Positions 28,010 to 37,359 of a stretch of DNA of 64,000 nt are shown piece by piece. This stretch comes from Crocosphaera sp. (GTDB lineage Bacteria; Cyanobacteriota; Cyanobacteriia; Cyanobacteriales; Microcystaceae). Under the pieces are notes generated by a model. The model searched no databases and had not been told where the DNA came from. It worked only from the letters and a program-made list of their open reading frames with translations. Positions within the stretch are counted from its first letter, which is position 1, and each line of letters opens with the position of its first letter. A program made the position numbers and the translations under genes. The DNA lies in assembly GCF_030064895.1 (NCBI RefSeq), contig NZ_JASJEB010000012.1, positions 1 to 64,000 on the forward strand, written 5' to 3'.

Positions 28010-28138
28010 ATGAACACTGACTTTTCACAAGGCTTAGAAGTGATTGGCTTAATTATCCTTGCTTGTGCCATTATATCACCTATTTTACTCTGGTTATTGA
28101 ATTATAAATCAGAAACAATCCAACACACTGACGGTTGA
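28010..28138 (+). CDS. Small single-helix membrane protein (42 aa)
   Basis: A 42-residue frame: a short polar start (NTDFSQGLEV), one hydrophobic helix (IGLIILACAIISPILLWLL) and a polar tail (NYKSETIQHTDG). The best Shine-Dalgarno sequence in this part of the window, GGAGGT, lies 7 bases before the ATG. It is too short for standard gene calling, but the signal plus helix argue that it is translated. Family unknown. Confidence 0.65.
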   Translation: MNTDFSQGLEVIGLIILACAIISPILLWLLNYKSETIQHTDG

Positions 28139-28154
28139 ATGCTTATAGTTAAAA

Positions 28155-29650
28155 TTAGGGAGAAACCACTACTTTTCTCTCATCACTAACTTGAGTTTTC
28201 AACTCATATCCCCCTGCTTTAACTTGTAATTTTCTTTCTTTGTAATCTAAAAATATAGGAGATTTATCTTTTGTTTGACTATTGTAAAGTATTAAAAGGT
28301 TACGATATTGCCCTATTTGATATCCTCTTTTTTTTCCTCTTCTCACCAAATTTTTACCCGTATTAGCCACAAAATAATCAACTCCTCTTTGGGAATTATA
28401 AGCCATTAATTTAAACGGGGCAACATCCCCATCAGCAAATTTTGCAACCAAACTACCCATTTGATAATTATGACTAAAAAACTGAGTTTCCCAGTAGCTA
28501 GGTTCATCAGAATTGCCAGGTTCCCAATTTTCATATAAAGGTTTAGTGCTGAAAATTTCCAGAGGTTTCTTAAACTTTTTATGGGCTAACGCTACAGCAG
28601 CTAATGGGGGACGATAGGAACTGGTAATCAGAAATAAACTATCAGTCTCAGGATAATTATTAGGTAAGGGAGTGTCTCCAAAATATAACCAAAAAGTCTG
28701 TGAAGCATCGGAACCTAAAGCCACATTTCCTCCTCCGTAGTCTCGTTTCACTGGTCCTCCCCAACCTCCTCGATAATATTTAATTCCAGCAGCTATAGAC
28801 ATCCAATCTAAGGCCGCTTTTGCTAACAATTTGACTCGGGATCTTTGGCAAAATCATAAAGATTTAGATAGGGAGCAAAAGTGTGTCCATGATATACTTC
28901 TGAGTCCCATTCTCCCATACCAATATGATATAATGCCCATACATATCGCTGGATTTTCTCTTTATAAATTAAGCGTGTTTTTTCGTTACCCGTTTCTTCG
29001 GCCATTAAGTAAACAGATGTTTCTCTCATTGCCCTTAAATTATCTGTATTTCGTCCATCAACCCATCTTCCTCGACGACTAATATCCCAGTCTCTACCAC
29101 TACCATCTCCTAACCCATAAACAGGGTGAGGACGGATTAAAGGATCTTCTTGTGTCCATTTTTTTGCCCCTTCAAACATCCTTTTTTTATAGTCAGGATC
29201 AAGAAATTTTCCATATAAAAAATACTTACGAATTTGTCCTTTTAAAGTAAAAGAATAGTAGTAATCAATACCATCGGTGTGTTGATGTTTTTCAGCTTGT
29301 GGATCTTCTTGTTGTAAAAATGCGATCGCTTTGTCTTCATTTCCTGCTAAAAAATCAAACATTGCTCTAGGATAAGAGCGTTTTTCGTTTTCACTATAGC
29401 CATTACCGTAACTTTCTATATCTGCAAATTTATCAATAACTTCTAATGATCTTTTTTGAAAGTTTTTCTCTAGTTCTTCTGTCCATTGATTGCGATATTT
29501 TGGAGCAAATTCTGGTAATTTTAAAGAAGATATTTGACTAATTTCTTGGGTGACTTGTGTTGTTTTTCCTAGAGGAGAAGAACAACTGATTAATGTTATA
29601 CCAAAAAAGATGAAAAAACTGAGAGGATAACTAAGTATAGATGGTTTCAT
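28155..29650 (-). pseudogene. Lipoprotein of about 500 aa, split by a one-base frameshift
   Basis: Two frames on the same strand make one protein. The first (28823-29650, 275 residues) has a lipoprotein signal ending LISCSS and runs to NLYDFAKDPE, then hits a stop. The second (from 28829 down to 28155, 224 residues) continues LLAKAALDWMSIAAGIKYYRGGWGGP. Between them the DNA reads GA-GTC-AAA; adding one base before GTC at about 28835 restores an unbroken frame, DPE-VKLLAKAALDW. So one base was lost, in the cell or in the read. The intact protein would be periplasmic and mostly helical with Trp/Tyr/Gly motifs, perhaps an alpha/alpha-toroid of carbohydrate-active type, which I cannot confirm. 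It starts 6 bases after the stop of the binding-protein gene. Confidence 0.8.
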
Positions 29651-29656
29651 AACTAA

Positions 29657-31099
29657 TTAATCTTTGATAATTTCAAAATCGTATTCAGAAAAATTACTAC
29701 TTTTCTGAATTACTCTCACTAATAAAGGATCTGTATTGCGATCGCCACTTTTGAGAAATTGTAGGGGATCTCCTGACGTTTCAGAGGGAGATAAATTGGT
29801 TTGTTGTAACTTAGTTAAGACGCTATTTCTAGTAGCATTTTCAGATAATGCTTTTGTAAAAGCTTTGGTTGCATCATAACTGGTTGCTGTGCGCCAACTG
29901 ACTCGCCCTCCCCATCGTTTTGCTGCTAAGTTTGTATAAGGATAAGTAGGTTGAGCAAACCAAGGAACTGCTAATACTAAACCGTTTACGCCCCCTCGAC
30001 TTAATTGTAACGTAGCAGGGTTATATAACGCATCACCTCCCAATAGTTTTTTAGGGTTTGTTAAACTAGCATTAGCCTCAGCAACCTGTAAAGAAAGATT
30101 AATAATCTTATTATTAGTATTAGGAAATATAACAAAACCATCCACTTGATTTTGTAATGCTCTTACTGTGTTTTTAGGATCAAAACTAGGATCACTCATA
30201 TCTAAAACTTCTGTTGAACCTAACAATTGAAACCCATTAACAAAAGCTTGCTTAAGACTTTGACTATAATTGCTGGTAGAAGTGTAAAAAACAGCTACCC
30301 TGCTCATATTATTTCTGACAGCATATCTAGCTAAAAATTGTCCTGACTTTCCATCTGATGGCACTGTTCTAAAAAAGACATTACCAGATAAACTGGTACT
30401 GGTGCTAGTAGGAGAAATCATAGCTATTCCTGCTGTTTCATACTCTTTTAAACCTTCGGCACTGGCACCACTAGAATTATGACCAATAACTCCTAAAATA
30501 TCATTATTATTGACAATTTTATTGGCAACTTGTTGAGCATATTTTTTATCATTACTATCATTAACAATGATGATTTCTAATAGTCTCCCATTGATACCTT
30601 GTTGATTAAATTGAGTTTGTGCTTGTGCAACTCCCCGTAACATTTCTAGGGCGTTGGTTTGTTTTGTATCTACGGGAACAACAGCAGCTAAAATGAAGGG
30701 GTTTCCTGATTTTCTTGCTTGGGAATTATTAAGATAAATTTGAACTTCTGGATCACTTGGTGCAGTATTGATTGCTTGTCTAAACTGTTGATAAGCTTCC
30801 TCATAGTTTCCTGCCTTAAATGCTTCTATACCTCGATCAGAATTGAAATTTACTTGATTAGTAAATAAACGGCGATCGCCACTACTAAATCTTTGTTCTA
30901 AGGGAATACCTGTTAAATTAGGGTTAGTAGGAGACGAAGTTGGTGTTGGGGAGGGAGATAGGGTAGGAGTGGGGTCAGGAAGACGGTTATTATCAGTAAT
31001 AATAAGGGGTTTAAGTGCTAATTCCCAAAGGACAATAATAATAGTTAGAGTTCCAATAGTGCTTAAGGTAGCGAAAATTATTTTTAAGGTGTTATTCAT
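29657..31099 (-). CDS. Membrane-anchored TPR plus periplasmic-binding (Peripla_BP_6-like) protein
   Basis: A 480-residue protein: membrane anchor at residues 8-30, a Pro/Ser/Thr linker (PTPTLSPSPTPTSSPTNPN), a single TPR-like unit near residues 90-125 (RGIEAFKAGNYEEAYQQFRQAI), then a type I periplasmic-binding fold (about 130-480) like that of branched-chain amino acid receptors (IIVNDSNDKKYAQQVANKIV, VIGHNSSGASAEGL, ISPTSTSTSL). No ABC permease is nearby, so it is more likely a sensor or receptor than a transporter part. A close paralog, broken at its start, lies upstream. The downstream lipoprotein gene begins 6 bases after its stop. Confidence 0.82.
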   Translation of the reverse strand: MNNTLKIIFATLSTIGTLTIIIVLWELALKPLIITDNNRLPDPTPTLSPSPTPTSSPTNPNLTGIPLEQRFSSGDRRLFTNQVNFNSDRGIEAFKAGNYEEAYQQFRQAINTAPSDPEVQIYLNNSQARKSGNPFILAAVVPVDTKQTNALEMLRGVAQAQTQFNQQGINGRLLEIIIVNDSNDKKYAQQVANKIVNNNDILGVIGHNSSGASAEGLKEYETAGIAMISPTSTSTSLSGNVFFRTVPSDGKSGQFLARYAVRNNMSRVAVFYTSTSNYSQSLKQAFVNGFQLLGSTEVLDMSDPSFDPKNTVRALQNQVDGFVIFPNTNNKIINLSLQVAEANASLTNPKKLLGGDALYNPATLQLSRGGVNGLVLAVPWFAQPTYPYTNLAAKRWGGRVSWRTATSYDATKAFTKALSENATRNSVLTKLQQTNLSPSETSGDPLQFLKSGDRNTDPLLVRVIQKSSNFSEYDFEIIKD

Positions 31100-31269
31100 G
31101 AATAATCGTAAGTTAACTTGTAATTTTACTTATTTTTGCTTAATGATAGCTTAATTTTTAAACTGATAACAATTCCCTCTTACCATAATAGGTATTATAT
31201 CTACATAGCGATCAATAATTTATAATGCTCTTTTTTTAGGTAATAAGTAACTATAGATAATTTTATGAC

Positions 31270-32569
31270 TCATTTATCTTCGATAATTTCAAAATCGTAT
31301 TCAGAAAAATTACTACTTTTCGGAATTACTCTTACTAATAAGGGAGCGGTATTGCGATCACCACTTTTGAGAAATTGTAAGGGTTCTCCTGATGTTTCTA
31401 AGCCAGATAAATTAGTTCGTTCTAAATTACTTAACACACTATTCCTTGTGGCATTTCCAGATAATGCTTTAATAAACGCTTTGGTTGCATCATAACTGGT
31501 TGCTGTACGCCAACTGACTCGTCCTCCCCATCGTTCTCTTGCTAAATTTGTGTAAAGATAAGTTTGCTTAGTAAACCAAGGGACTGCTAATACTAAACCT
31601 GCTACTCTCCCTTGATTTGATTGTAAGGTTTTAAAGTTATATAAAGCATCACCTCCTAATAGTTGTTTAGGTTTTGATAAATTAGCATTAGCATCAGCAA
31701 TTTGTAACGAAAGATCAATAATCTTGTCATCAGCATTAGGAAATAAAACAAAAGCATCTACTTCATTTTGTAGTGTATCCAGTATTTCTTTTGCATTAAA
31801 ATTAGGCATATTCATATCTAAAACTGTTGGTGAATCGACCCCTGTAAAACCATCAACAAAAGCCTGTTTAATACTTTTACTATAATCGCTAGTTGATGTA
31901 TAAAAAATAACAACTTTACCCATATCCTCTTTGATAGCATATCTAGCTAAGAATTGTCCTGATTCTTCATCAGGTGGCACTGTTCTAAAAAAGACATTAC
32001 CGGATAAACTGGTACTGGTGCTAGTAGGAGAAATCATCGGTATTCCTGCTGCTTCATATTCTTCTAAACCCGCAGCAGTAGCATCACTAGAATTGTGACC
32101 AATGACTCCCAAAATATCAGTGTTACTGACAATTTTTTGAGCAACTTGTTGAGCATAATTCTTATCATTACTATCATTAACAATGATAATTTCTAATAGT
32201 CTACTATTATTATTCTGTTGTTCATTATATTGAGTTTGTGCTTGTGCAACTCCCCGTAACATTTCTAGGGCGTTGGTTTGTTTTTTATCTACTGGAACAA
32301 CAGCAGCTAAAATGAAGGGATTTCCCGATTTTCTCGCTTGGGAATTATTAAGATAAATTTGAACTTCTGGATCATTACGTACTTTCTTGACTGCGTGGGT
32401 AAAGTTTTGATAAGCTTGCTCATATTTTCCTTCCTTAAATGCTTCTATTCCTTGAGCAGCATAGGAGTTTTCTTGATTAGTAAATAAACGGCGATCACCA
32501 CTACTAAATCTTTGTTCTAAAGGAATACCTCTTATTATTGGTTGAGGGAGGATTAAATTCTATATTCAT
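31270..32569 (-). pseudogene. Paralogous TPR/periplasmic-binding gene with frameshifted start
   Basis: The 330 residues from the ATG at 32262 match the neighbouring binding protein almost throughout (MLRGVAQAQTQYNEQ, VIGHNSSDATAAGLEEYEA). The same frame stays open to 32559 and continues the match (GIPLEQRFSSGDRRLFTN), but it has no start codon and stops upstream at TAG (32560-32562). A plausible start, ATG at 32569, overlaps the ATPase stop as ATGA, but reads MNIEFNPPSTNNKRYSF and stops after 21 residues. A frame change near 32530-32545 would join them. The membrane anchor and linker of the paralog are absent. Either the gene is decaying, a short internal-start product is made, or the sequence has an error. 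Confidence 0.75.
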
Positions 32570-33897
32570 TGTCTTTCCTTGAGATTCTTCTCAAAGTATA
32601 AACGATATAATTGACATCGTGGCTCTATTTTGCCATTTTTACGTTTGATAAAGCCTAAATCTTCTAATTTATTTATCTCATCAAAGCTCAATTCTTTTGA
32701 CTCTGGTTTGTTGAGATTTTCTTGAAATGCTTCATATAAGTCTTGATTATTTTCTCTTCTTAAGATAGAGAACTGTTGTCGTAAAAATTGACTATAAATT
32801 TCCCATTCGGTAGATGCTTTATCGAGAATATTATTGAGACTTTCTGCATTAGTTGAAATTTTTTGAAAAGTTAACTCAAATAAATAGGGATGACCACCTG
32901 TTAAAGCTTTGAGTTTATTAATATCATCTGCCTCTAGTTTTAGTTGATATTGTTGAGCAAGTTTATTTATTTGTAAATCATTAAACTCTTTTAATTTAAG
33001 ATGTATCCCTATGTTAAATGGAGATTGATTAATATCTAAATCGGTATAGTCCCCAACATGGGCTAACACTAACCTTAACTTACCCCAAGTTGGATTAATG
33101 TTTGCTGTTTCATGCCAACTTCTAAGCATAGTCAAAAAACCCCCTGCTACTTCTGCATATTCAGGCTCAAATAATTTATCTAATTCATCTAATCCTAATA
33201 TTAAAGGTGCTTCATCATCAGATAATACATACTTTTCAAAAAAACTCGTTGCTTTGAGCTTACTATTCCCTGGATGTTTTTCCCATTTATATTCTTTAAA
33301 TTTTTCTTCTAATCCTAACATCTGGGCAACACTAATACAAAAAAATTGCAAAAAATTATCTAAGGAGCTAAAATCATCTTTTTCTGCTAAGCTCATAGAT
33401 ATATTAATGCCTCTTAATCCTTTGTTCTGTCCATAGTTGATTAAACGGGATAAGAAAGTGGTTTTACCCATTTTAGGCGAGCCTTTAATTCTCAATAAAG
33501 AACCAGGTTTCAGTATTTCTTTCTTAGCTATTGTTTCCAGGATAGGGTGTTCAACATAGTGATTTATACTGAGTCTTTGCTTTTTAGGTACAAAAGTTGT
33601 TTGGGGTGAATCAGGTTTAAGTGTTGCTTGGAATCTTATAATCGCCCCCTTGAAACTGCGCTTACTGACTTTCTCCCCTAAAGCATTTGACAGGTCTTCC
33701 CAGAACTTATGGCCAAGATCACCTTTAAAATAATTTGCTGTGTATGATGTATCTTTTACCATGTCATCATAAGTTAAACCTTGCCAAGAACCTTTAAATA
33801 GAACAGTCTCAGCATCACTTAATCCCCTTCCATTTTTGGAAAGCATAGCTTCATTCACAGTTTTTAGTGCTGTTTTTAGTTCTGCCTCTAGTTCCAT
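32566..33897 (-). CDS. STAND-like AAA ATPase (AAA-like, vMAP-type N-terminus)
   Basis: A 443-residue NTPase. Residues 1-90 form a helical domain (GLSDAETVLFKGSWQGLTYDDM, then GHKFWEDLSNALGEKVSKRSFKGAI) of the type seen at the N-terminus of cyanobacterial vWA-MoxR-associated and NTPase regulators. The P-loop is GSPKMGKTT (residues 139-147), Walker B LILGLDELD (232-240). The rest is helical and ends in a winged-helix-like region (FDEINKLEDLGFIKRKNGKIEPRCQLYRLYFEKNL). Such proteins sense a signal and switch by nucleotide exchange; several act in biological conflict systems. Its stop overlaps the next possible start (ATGA). No effector domain is fused, so the output must be elsewhere. Confidence 0.75.
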   Translation of the reverse strand: MELEAELKTALKTVNEAMLSKNGRGLSDAETVLFKGSWQGLTYDDMVKDTSYTANYFKGDLGHKFWEDLSNALGEKVSKRSFKGAIIRFQATLKPDSPQTTFVPKKQRLSINHYVEHPILETIAKKEILKPGSLLRIKGSPKMGKTTFLSRLINYGQNKGLRGINISMSLAEKDDFSSLDNFLQFFCISVAQMLGLEEKFKEYKWEKHPGNSKLKATSFFEKYVLSDDEAPLILGLDELDKLFEPEYAEVAGGFLTMLRSWHETANINPTWGKLRLVLAHVGDYTDLDINQSPFNIGIHLKLKEFNDLQINKLAQQYQLKLEADDINKLKALTGGHPYLFELTFQKISTNAESLNNILDKASTEWEIYSQFLRQQFSILRRENNQDLYEAFQENLNKPESKELSFDEINKLEDLGFIKRKNGKIEPRCQLYRLYFEKNLKERQ

Positions 33898-34004
33898 TTA
33901 GATAAAGATAATAAATTTAATTCTTTTGTTTTACCATGATTAACCATGACTTAGCTATAATGATATGAGATAGTAAAAGTTAAGACTTGAAAAACCTTGT
34001 CATC

Positions 34005-34211
34005 ATGGGAAATAAAACTACTATGGAATTCGTTGCTGGCAAAAACTCATCCGCTTTGATCAGAAAGGTAGCCAAAGAATTGGATCTTACAGAAGAGGAG
34101 GTTGTGCAAAAAGGGATAACTTTTATGAAATTGTATGCCGGATTACAAAAATCGAAAAGAGGACGTATTCTTTTAGAAGCAGACGGCAAAACACAAGAAA
34201 TAATTGTTTAG
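34005..34211 (+). CDS. Small ribbon-helix-helix-like protein
   Basis: A 68-residue protein (from MGNKTTMEFVAG) with a strand followed by two helices (SALIRKVAKELDLTEEEVVQKGITFMKLYAGLQ), the layout of RHH-type regulators or antitoxins, then a short tail with a beta hairpin (GRILLEADGKTQEIIV). The frame could start at TTG 33987, but the ATG at 34005 gives a better start. It is divergent from the ATPase gene (107 bases) and one base from the next gene, so it may regulate either. Function is an inference from the layout. Confidence 0.6.
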   Translation: MGNKTTMEFVAGKNSSALIRKVAKELDLTEEEVVQKGITFMKLYAGLQKSKRGRILLEADGKTQEIIV

Positions 34212-34212
34212 A

Positions 34213-34629
34213 ATGACTTCAGATCCATCCGAAAAACCTGAACAAAAAAGAAAAACTGACTCGGAAAATTTAGAATCATTTGCTGAGGAGTATGATCCTG
34301 ATAAGTCTAATAATTCACAAGCGGAGTCCAGCAAAGATGATGATACAGATTTTCGGCTTAGGAATAGAAATAATTGGATAGCCTCTATTTTAGCTCTTGC
34401 TTTGTGGGCGACCCTTATCTTTACTATAGTTTATCATTTGATTTCTACTGTTAAGTTTTCTAACTATCTTGTAGATTCAAATACTCCCATAGAACTTGAA
34501 AAAGTCCAAACTGCTGTCACATTGGTAGATGATACCGCTAAAACCCTCTATTCTTTTTTGGGGACTTTGGTAACTGCTGTCACTGCGTATTATTTTAAAA
34601 CGGTTGCAGATGAGGGCAATAATAGATAA
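34213..34629 (+). CDS. Two-helix membrane protein of unknown function
   Basis: 138 residues from the ATG at 34213, one base after the stop of the RHH-like gene, so surely the same operon. Residues 1-50 are polar and acidic. Two membrane helices follow (about 60-80, WIASILALALWATLIFTIVYHLI, and 110-130, TLYSFLGTLVTAVTAYYF) with a periplasmic loop of about 25 residues. No motif identifies it. It is probably membrane bound, with both ends in the cytoplasm. Confidence 0.6.
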   Translation: MTSDPSEKPEQKRKTDSENLESFAEEYDPDKSNNSQAESSKDDDTDFRLRNRNNWIASILALALWATLIFTIVYHLISTVKFSNYLVDSNTPIELEKVQTAVTLVDDTAKTLYSFLGTLVTAVTAYYFKTVADEGNNR

Positions 34630-34695
34630 ATCTTATCAAAAAGCGAAATCTTAAACAGAATTTGAAACCATTAAACCTAGTTGAAATTCTAATTT

Positions 34696-35313
34696 TCAGA
34701 TTGTTTTAGTGGCAACTCCTTGATACATATAGCCTGAAACTTTAGGCATATCCTCTGCATAAAATTCTTGGATCTCAACTTGATTAAATTGAGTTTCAAT
34801 TAATTGCTTCATATTGCGATTTAAGTGACAACCATCAGCAATAATTTTTTGTAGGGGAGTTAAACGATTTTGCCAAACTTGGATAGTAGCTTCATCACTT
34901 AATCCGTGTTCAATAAAATAGAATTTTTGTCCGGGTTTTAAAACACGATAAATTTCTGATAACGCTTTTTCAATGTTAGGAATACTGCACAATGTCCAGG
35001 TACTAACCACAGCATCAAAACTATTATCATCCATCGGTAAATTTTCTCCTCCTAACACTTTATTTTCAACAGGAATAACACTAGATTCAATCCTTTTTTT
35101 CGCATAACGATTCATGCCTTGATTGGGATCGATAACTGTTAATTTTGTTACGCTTTCTGGATAATAAGCAAGATTTAATCCTGTACCAAAACCAATTTCT
35201 AGAACTTCTCCTGAAACATCTTTTAATAATTCTTTTCTATACTCAGAAAAAGGAGAACCAGACATCATCATTTCAATTCCATAAGGAAAAATAACATCAG
35301 AATAAAAACCCAT
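34696..35313 (-). CDS. Class I SAM-dependent methyltransferase
   Basis: A 205-residue methyltransferase with the SAM-binding loop VLEIGFGTGLNLAYYP near residue 37, the acidic post-strand residue in LTVIDPNQGM, and the DAVVSTWTLCSIPNIEKALSEIYRVLKPGQKFYFIEHG block typical of the UbiE/Methyltransf_11 group. Substrate is likely a small lipid or thiol-like molecule; methylation of arsenic or quinones is a common alternative and cannot be distinguished. An AGGAGG site precedes the ATG, and it lies 11 bases downstream of the HAD gene on the same strand. Confidence 0.82.
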   Translation of the reverse strand: MGFYSDVIFPYGIEMMMSGSPFSEYRKELLKDVSGEVLEIGFGTGLNLAYYPESVTKLTVIDPNQGMNRYAKKRIESSVIPVENKVLGGENLPMDDNSFDAVVSTWTLCSIPNIEKALSEIYRVLKPGQKFYFIEHGLSDEATIQVWQNRLTPLQKIIADGCHLNRNMKQLIETQFNQVEIQEFYAEDMPKVSGYMYQGVATKTI

Positions 35314-35324
35314 TTCATTTCCTC

Positions 35325-36065
35325 CTAAGTTAAAACTTTTGCTAATTCTAGATCAAAATAACCTTTGTTTGGGAAGTCACCTCTAATAACTGTAAAATTA
35401 TTATGGGGTTCTCCTAAATTATTTAATACTAAACTAGCTAAAGAAAAATCTTGATTTTTTGTGTAATCATGTAAAGTAATTATTGTTTTTAAATTAGCTT
35501 GAGCAGCAGCTTGTAGGCCATGAAAAGAATCTTCAAAAACTAAACATTCTTCTGGGTTTAAATCCATCTTTTCTAAGACATAATTATAAATATCAGGAGA
35601 TGGTTTTTTATCAGCAACAATATCCCCGGCCGCAATCACTTCAAACCAATGAGGATTTAAGTGTTTTTCCAATAAAGCTAAAGCATTGGGTAATGCGCTA
35701 GTAGTTGCGATCGCTAATCTTATTTTTTGATTATAAGCTTCTTCAATTAAGCGTTTTACTCCTGGACGTAATTGAATTTCTCCTGATGATAATAAGTCAC
35801 AATAATGAGTTGTTTTTGCTTGATGAAGTTGAGGTATTAAGGTTTCTAAACTCTCCTTGATTTTAGGGTGATATTGTTGTATGTAATGTCTAATTCTTTC
35901 CTTACCCCCAGAGATTTCTAATAACTCACCATAGAGATTTTCTGACCAATACCAATTTAAATCAGCCTCAGAAAAAGCACGATTAAAAGCAATTCTGTGG
36001 CCATCTCTTTCTGTTTCAGCCAATGTTCCATCTACATCAAAAATTAAAGCTTTTAGTTGTGTCAT
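35325..36065 (-). CDS. HAD-family hydrolase (CbbY-like)
   Basis: A 246-residue phosphatase of the beta-phosphoglucomutase/CbbY subfamily. Motif I is DVDGTLAETE (nucleophile Asp near residue 10), followed by a helical cap (AFSEADLNWYWSENLYGELLEISGGKERIRHYI), motif II TTS, a lysine before DIVADKKPSPDIY and motif IV CLVFEDSFHG. CbbY enzymes dephosphorylate xylulose-1,5-bisphosphate, a Rubisco inhibitor, and this protein has the close pattern; substrate by homology only. It heads a two-gene operon with the methyltransferase. Confidence 0.82.
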   Translation of the reverse strand: MTQLKALIFDVDGTLAETERDGHRIAFNRAFSEADLNWYWSENLYGELLEISGGKERIRHYIQQYHPKIKESLETLIPQLHQAKTTHYCDLLSSGEIQLRPGVKRLIEEAYNQKIRLAIATTSALPNALALLEKHLNPHWFEVIAAGDIVADKKPSPDIYNYVLEKMDLNPEECLVFEDSFHGLQAAAQANLKTIITLHDYTKNQDFSLASLVLNNLGEPHNNFTVIRGDFPNKGYFDLELAKVLT

Positions 36066-36097
36066 AATGAATTTTATTTCATCAAAAAATTAGGTAA

Positions 36098-36124
36098 TTA
36101 GTACCTGGACAAAAATAAACGTTA
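36098..36124. repeat. Dispersed repeat end, family C (second copy)
   Basis: The 25 bases 36100-36124 are identical to the minus-strand sequence of 4913-4937. Here only one end is seen; no matching inverted copy was found within the next 150 bases, so it may be a decayed element. Confidence 0.7.
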
Positions 36125-36267
36125 AAGTTGAGAAGAGGCAGAAGGCAATCCCCTATAACCCCTAAACTTAAGGGTTCAGCTAGGAGATGAAACCTAATAT
36201 CAAATCTTCCTTCTAACACTCCCCACATTCACTTAAACCAATAGTTAAATGCTTAAGTAATTGTTGC

Positions 36268-37359
36268 TTAAAGTCCATCTACCAGAGGATGGAAATAGAA
36301 AGCAAAACCAATGACAATATAAGTTGCTAATAATAAAGTTCCTTCTAACCAATTAGAACGACCATCAGAACTAATAGAATTAGTAATTAACACAGCCACC
36401 GCTACAGACACTAATTCAAAAGGATTAAAATCTAAATCCATCGGTTGCCCTAAAAACCAACCAGCAATCACTAAAACTGGGGCAACAAATAAAGCAATTT
36501 GTAAACTTGAACCCACCGCTACCGACATAGATAAATCCATTTTATTTTTCATAGCAACAGTAACCGCCGTTGCGTGTTCTGCCGCATTACCAACAATAGG
36601 TAATAAAATCACGCCAGTAAATAAAGGAGTTAAACCCAAAGAGGAAGTGGCTTGTTCTAAAGAATTGACCAATAATTCTGATTCTATCGCAACCCCAAGA
36701 GTCACTAACAAAAGAATTATCACCCATTTACTAACATTAATATCACCGCCTTCTTCTTTTTTCGTTTCATCTTCGGCCGCTACCCCAACATCATAAAGAT
36801 AAGCATGGGTTTTCATAGAAAATAATAAAGTTAAGCCGTAAACTAAAATTAAAACAATAGCCACAGCAACCGACAAATTTTGTAAAGTTTGTTCTTCAAT
36901 ACCAGTAGAAGTATATTGCACCGCAGTGGGTAATAAAATAGCGATGACAGCTAAATTCATAGAAGAGGCATTCATACGGGCCGCCACGGATTGAAATTCC
37001 TGTTCTTTGTAGCGAAGTCCCCCCAACAACATAGAAAAGCCCACCACCAATAATAAATTACCGATAATTGAGCCGCTAATGGTTGCTTTGACCACACCAA
37101 TTAAACCTTCCTTTAAAGCCACTAATGCCAAAATTAATTCTGTAGCATTGCCAAAGGTCGCGTTTAATAGCCCTCCTAAATTGGGACCGACCACCACAGC
37201 GATTTCTTCTGTCGCTTGGCCCATCAAGGCAGCTAGAGGCACAATAGCCAAGGCCGCCATAATGAAAGTCAGGGTTGCTCCCCATTCTAGATATTCAGAT
37301 CCTAGAGATAAAGGGATAAAAATCAATAAAATTGACAAAATAGCACTTTTATTCAGCAT
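36268..37359 (-). CDS. Ca2+/H+ antiporter (CaCA family, Cax type)
   Basis: A 363-residue membrane exchanger with about 11 helices. The two alpha repeats are clear: GGLLNATFGNATELILALVAL near residue 60 and LLPIVGNAAEHATAVTVAMKN near 250, each with the acidic residue that carries Ca2+. A short acidic cytoplasmic loop (VAAEDETKKEEGGDI) separates the halves. It should move Ca2+ out of the cytosol in exchange for protons, across the inner or thylakoid membrane. It is a single gene divergent from the ABC permease. Confidence 0.9.
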   Translation of the reverse strand: MLNKSAILSILLIFIPLSLGSEYLEWGATLTFIMAALAIVPLAALMGQATEEIAVVVGPNLGGLLNATFGNATELILALVALKEGLIGVVKATISGSIIGNLLLVVGFSMLLGGLRYKEQEFQSVAARMNASSMNLAVIAILLPTAVQYTSTGIEEQTLQNLSVAVAIVLILVYGLTLLFSMKTHAYLYDVGVAAEDETKKEEGGDINVSKWVIILLLVTLGVAIESELLVNSLEQATSSLGLTPLFTGVILLPIVGNAAEHATAVTVAMKNKMDLSMSVAVGSSLQIALFVAPVLVIAGWFLGQPMDLDFNPFELVSVAVAVLITNSISSDGRSNWLEGTLLLATYIVIGFAFYFHPLVDGL

